Shown piece by piece: positions 6,884 to 9,464 of a stretch of 9,464 nt of DNA; within the stretch, counting starts at the first letter, position 1; each line of letters begins with the position of its first letter. Made by a program: the position numbers and the translations under genes. The notes under the pieces were generated by a model that saw only the letters and a list, made by a program, of their open reading frames with translations, had not been told where the DNA came from and did not search any database. The stretch comes from Candidatus Caldarchaeum sp. (GTDB lineage Archaea > Thermoproteota > Nitrososphaeria_A > Caldarchaeales > Caldarchaeaceae), in the NCBI GenBank assembly GCA_025054795.1, contig JANWZU010000186.1, positions 1-9,464 on the forward strand, in the 5' to 3' direction.

Positions 6884-9196
6884 CTAACCTCCTCTGATGG
6901 AGAAGTAGACTTTCTCGTAAGTGATGGGCAGATCTGTAAACTTCAACCCCGTTGCGTTGCAGACTGCGTTTGCTATGGCTGCGGAGGTTGCGGAGAGGGC
7001 GACTTCGCCGGCTCCCTTGGCCCCGAAGGCCGAGAAGCGGTAGGGGTCCTCGACGTAGACAGGCTCTCCGAGTTCGGGAAAGTCTTTGCTGCCGGGTATG
7101 AGGTAGTCTCCGAGCCCACGTAGCTTGACGACCCCGTTCTTGAACACAACCTTCTCCGAAAGAGCGAAGCCCTGCCCCATCAAGGCGCAGCCGTAAAGCT
7201 GGCCCTTCACGAGCTCCCTGTTGATTATCGTCCCAGCCTCCAGCCCCGGAACAACGTTAAGAACCTTAACCCTGCCAGTCTCGACGTCAACCTCAACCTC
7301 AGCCACACAGCATGCAAAGCTGTAGGCTGCGTACGGGTCTCCCTGCCCGGTCTCGGGGTCCGGCACACCTCTCCTCGCTTTTATGAAGCCGAACTCAGCC
7401 GGCGATATCCCCCGCATGTAGAGCTCCTTGGCGACGTCCTTGAACGTGATGCTTTTTCCGGGCACGCCTCTCACGTGTATGTTTCCCTGCTCTATTTCGA
7501 CGTCCTCCTCGCTGCATTCGAGAAGTTCGGCAGCCAGTTTGACGATTCTGTTCCTGAGCTTGATGGCTGCGTCAGCCGCCGCCGTCCCCCCTATCATCAC
7601 TCCTCTCTGTGCGTGTGTTTCGCCGCTGTCGGGCACAGCGCTTGTGTCGACGGTCTCCACATGGACTTTCTCGAGAGGAACTCCGAGTATCTCTGCGACT
7701 ATTGTTGCGTGGCCTGTGTGCGTTCCCTGCCCTATCTCCACTATTCCCGTCCTGTAGGTTATGCTTCCGTCGGGGTTTATTATTACCGCGGCCCCCGCCC
7801 AGTCCTGCTTGACTCCTGTGGTTCCGCATCCATGCCACCCGCATCCAACACCTATTCCGTACAGCTTTCCGTCGGCCGTCCTGCCTCCTCGGCTTCTCTT
7901 AACGTACCAGTTGGATGCTTCTCCAACCCTGACGATGAGTTCTTTGACGCCCACAGAGTGGTCTAAGAGCTGGTTTGTCCCCGTCCTGCTTCCTCTGACG
8001 AGTGCATTCATCACCCTGAAGTCAAGCGGGTCGATGTCGAGCTCTTCAGCAAGCAGGTCCATCTGCCGCTCCGCAGCAAAGAGAATTTCAGGGTTTCCGA
8101 ACCCGTTGAACGCCGCCGCAGGAACCTTGTTGGTGTAGACGGCGAACCCGTCGATCTTCACGTTGGGCACCTCGTAGGGTCCTGTGCCGTGGAAAGCAGC
8201 ACGTCTCATCAGGGCTACGCCTTGGGTTGCGTATCCCCCTGTATCGACCAGATACTCGACCTCAACGGCCGTAAGCCTTCCCCTTCTGTCGGCTGCCGAC
8301 TTGTACCTGATGGTGAACGGCGGCCTCTTGAAGTGGTATTTAACCGACTCCTCTCTCGTGAAGCAGAGAGCCACGGGTTTGCGGAGCTTGTGTGCTGCGA
8401 GGGCAGGTAGGGCGCAGAGTATAGGCCCCATCGTGTCCTTGCCTCCGAACCCTCCTCCTATGAAAGGAGCAACGATCCTAACCTGTGAATGGCTTACGCC
8501 TAAAATTCTTGCAACCACGTCTCTGCTTCTGAACGGGTTCTGTGTCGTCGCTATCACTAGGTATTTGTTAGGATACTCGGGTATGCATATAGCCGCCTCA
8601 GGCTCTATGTAGGCGTGGTCTTGATGGCCTGTTCTGTACTTGTTTTCGACGACTACGTGGGCGTCTGCGAAACCCTGCTCCACGTTTCCCTTCCTAACCT
8701 TGACGGAGCCGGCTATGTTGCCGTTCTCGTGGATTTTCACAGAAGATTTGACAGATTCTTCAGGGTCGGTTATGGAGGGCAACGGCTCATAATCGACTTC
8801 AACGTACTGTACAGCGGCTGAAGCTCTGTCTATGTCCGGCGCAACTGCCAAGGCAACAGGCTCCCCAACATATCTAACCTTGTTGGTTGCTATCAGAGGC
8901 TGGTCAGGCACATAGTATCCAACTTGGTTCTCTCCCGGGATGTCCTTAGACGTCAGCACAAGGGCTTTGAGCTTTTCAGCCTCGCCCGCAACCCTGATAC
9001 TCCTTATTAATGCGTGGGGCTTGCTGCTGAACAAAACCCTCAAAGGGTAAACATCCTCCGTGTAGAAATCCATCGTGTACTTGGCTGACCCAATCACCTT
9101 CTCAAGAGAGTCTAGGCGTCTAACCTCTTTACCCACGTAAACATACTTCTCGTACCGCAGCATCCTGTCAAGAACAGTAGCGTACTCAACAGTCAT
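6884..9196 (-). CDS. Molybdenum hydroxylase large subunit, molybdopterin-binding (xanthine dehydrogenase/CoxL-like family)
   Basis: A 770-residue catalytic subunit of usual length. Its order is an N-terminal hammerhead domain (about 20-138, from VGKEVRRLDSLEKVIGSAKY), a first cofactor domain with YIEPEAA (196-202), GGGFGGK (247-253) and AAFNGFGNPE (361-370), and a second cofactor domain with VEIGQGTHTGH (486-496) and GAKGAGEVA (725-733). Glu731 aligns with the catalytic base of xanthine oxidase (bovine Glu1261), and Glu487 with bovine Glu802. The loop AFNGFG replaces the usual AFRGFG: Asn364 stands where bovine Arg880 binds purine. The form I CoxL motif AYxCSFR is absent, so this is not a typical aerobic CO dehydrogenase. 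It likely hydroxylates an aldehyde or N-heterocycle using water. ATG 9196 lies 36 bases after the start of a BRE/TATA-like element, which suggests a leaderless first gene of the operon. Family certain, substrate open. Confidence 0.93.
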   Translation of the reverse strand: MTVEYATVLDRMLRYEKYVYVGKEVRRLDSLEKVIGSAKYTMDFYTEDVYPLRVLFSSKPHALIRSIRVAGEAEKLKALVLTSKDIPGENQVGYYVPDQPLIATNKVRYVGEPVALAVAPDIDRASAAVQYVEVDYEPLPSITDPEESVKSSVKIHENGNIAGSVKVRKGNVEQGFADAHVVVENKYRTGHQDHAYIEPEAAICIPEYPNKYLVIATTQNPFRSRDVVARILGVSHSQVRIVAPFIGGGFGGKDTMGPILCALPALAAHKLRKPVALCFTREESVKYHFKRPPFTIRYKSAADRRGRLTAVEVEYLVDTGGYATQGVALMRRAAFHGTGPYEVPNVKIDGFAVYTNKVPAAAFNGFGNPEILFAAERQMDLLAEELDIDPLDFRVMNALVRGSRTGTNQLLDHSVGVKELIVRVGEASNWYVKRSRGGRTADGKLYGIGVGCGWHGCGTTGVKQDWAGAAVIINPDGSITYRTGIVEIGQGTHTGHATIVAEILGVPLEKVHVETVDTSAVPDSGETHAQRGVMIGGTAAADAAIKLRNRIVKLAAELLECSEEDVEIEQGNIHVRGVPGKSITFKDVAKELYMRGISPAEFGFIKARRGVPDPETGQGDPYAAYSFACCVAEVEVDVETGRVKVLNVVPGLEAGTIINRELVKGQLYGCALMGQGFALSEKVVFKNGVVKLRGLGDYLIPGSKDFPELGEPVYVEDPYRFSAFGAKGAGEVALSATSAAIANAVCNATGLKFTDLPITYEKVYFSIRGG
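6887..6894 (-). promoter_or_regulatory. Shine-Dalgarno site for the medium subunit
   Basis: GAGGAGGT on the minus strand ends six bases before ATG 6880 and lies at the very end of the large-subunit coding region. It supports ATG 6880 over the downstream in-frame ATG 6868. Confidence 0.75.
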
Positions 9197-9202
9197 GTTG
9201 CT

Positions 9203-9214
9203 AAACGTTTAAAC
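9203..9214. promoter_or_regulatory. Overlapping palindromes between promoter and large-subunit start
   Basis: AAACGTTT (9203-9210) and GTTTAAAC (9207-9214) are two perfect 8-base palindromes sharing four bases. They lie between the TATA-like element and the predicted transcription start, where a bound protein could block promoter assembly. The palindromes are seen directly; an operator role is inferred and unproven. Confidence 0.3.
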
Positions 9215-9220
9215 AGGTAG

Positions 9221-9232
9221 AAAAACTTTCTC
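9221..9232 (-). promoter_or_regulatory. BRE/TATA-like promoter of the molybdenum hydroxylase operon
   Basis: GAGAAAGTTTTT on the minus strand starts 36 bases before ATG 9196. The corresponding GAGAAAGTATTT starts 37 bases before the ATG of the stalked binding-protein gene. The spacing predicts a leaderless mRNA, and no Shine-Dalgarno site precedes ATG 9196. The T-run could also act as a terminator for the upstream permease gene, whose stop is at 9251. Confidence 0.5.
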
Positions 9233-9250
9233 TATCGACAAATCCCGTTC

Positions 9251-9464
9251 CTACCGGCTTCGTCCTCGCCACCTAGATAGCCTCTTCTCGAAGACTCTCA
9301 GAACCTCCTCTACTGAAATAACCATAACAACTAAGATCAAAGCCCAAGCCAAAACCCTAGCTATGTCTAGGCTTGCGAAGTACATTTTTATCATGTATCC
9401 TGCACCGCTGCTGAAACCGAATATTTCAGCCAGCACAGTAATCTTCCAAGCATGGGCATAGGCA
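9251..9464 (-). CDS. ABC transporter permease C-terminus, SsuC/TauC type, 5'-truncated by window edge
   Basis: The last 70 residues of a BPD_transp_1 permease. The frame stays open through the window edge, and the residues before the GTG at 9436 read AYAHAWKIT, matching the family's usual AW-x-VxVxAE segment. The gene therefore starts outside the window and this is not a small stand-alone protein. Visible features are WKITVLAEIFGFSSGAGYMI, then one last membrane helix (about DIARVLAWALILVVMVISVEE in pieces), and a basic tail with RWRGRSR. Family members form homodimeric channels for sulfonates, taurine, nitrate, pyrimidine precursors or riboflavin; the substrate is not readable here. The EAA loop lies outside the window. 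The gene ends 54 bases before the large-subunit ATG on the same strand, so this importer may serve the hydroxylase pathway. Confidence 0.8.
   Translation of the reverse strand, partial: AYAHAWKITVLAEIFGFSSGAGYMIKMYFASLDIARVLAWALILVVMVISVEEVLRVFEKRLSRWRGRSR

Noticed and set aside
7475..8612. Long open frames on the plus strand opposite the hydroxylase large subunit (7475-7966, 7761-8138, 8184-8612)
   Set aside because: They lie wholly antisense to a well-conserved 770-residue enzyme and have low-complexity Ser/Pro/Leu/Arg composition. No domain is recognisable and no promoter or Shine-Dalgarno site fits. They are by-products of codon bias.
6884..9196. Annotation as aerobic CO dehydrogenase (coxL form I)
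   Set aside because: The AYxCSFR active-site signature is absent and the loop reads AAFNGFG, so CO oxidation is not supported.
9251..9436. A 61-residue stand-alone small membrane protein starting at GTG 9436
   Set aside because: The frame remains open to the window edge and the preceding residues (AYAHAWKIT) continue a permease motif, so it is the end of a longer gene.

Overview
This window looks archaeal, probably from a thermophilic or moderately thermophilic member of the Thermoproteota (TACK) group; a Caldarchaeales-like or related lineage is only a guess. The support is indirect. BRE/TATA-like promoters lie about 30 bases before start codons, which implies leaderless mRNAs. Genes inside an operon instead carry strong GGAGG-type Shine-Dalgarno sites. 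Several starts are TTG or GTG. An F420-type luciferase-like oxidoreductase is present, and a solute-binding protein has an N-terminal membrane anchor and a Thr-rich stalk in the archaeal style. The DNA is moderately GC-rich and almost entirely coding. I see no tRNA, rRNA, CRISPR array or insertion sequence.

Left part (1-2501): the 3' end of a branched-chain amino acid/amide-type solute-binding protein is followed 18 bases later by a DUF1989 protein (urea carboxylase-associated/carboxyguanidine deiminase family). Facing it is a luciferase-like, probably F420-dependent, monooxygenase-type enzyme. The stop codons of these two converging genes touch.

Middle part (2502-5497): an 83-base divergent promoter region drives the LLM gene leftward and, rightward, a two-gene transport unit. 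That unit encodes a stalked type-2 solute-binding protein and a fused two-domain ABC permease. No ATPase gene is present. The permease gene converges with the next operon, and the two stop codons overlap within TTAA.

Right part (5494-9464, minus strand): a molybdenum hydroxylase operon of the xanthine dehydrogenase/CO dehydrogenase family lies in the order large, medium, small subunit, tightly packed with Shine-Dalgarno sites embedded in the preceding genes. The active-site loop of the large subunit lacks the CoxL form I signature and has Asn where xanthine dehydrogenases usually have Arg, so its substrate is open. Upstream is the 3' end of an SsuC/TauC-type ABC permease that runs off the window.

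Taken together, the window holds parts of three different importers around three catabolic-looking enzymes (DUF1989, LLM oxidoreductase, molybdenum hydroxylase). One reading is a region for scavenging and oxidising small nitrogenous or heterocyclic compounds. This is inference from family membership and proximity; no substrate can be read from the sequence.
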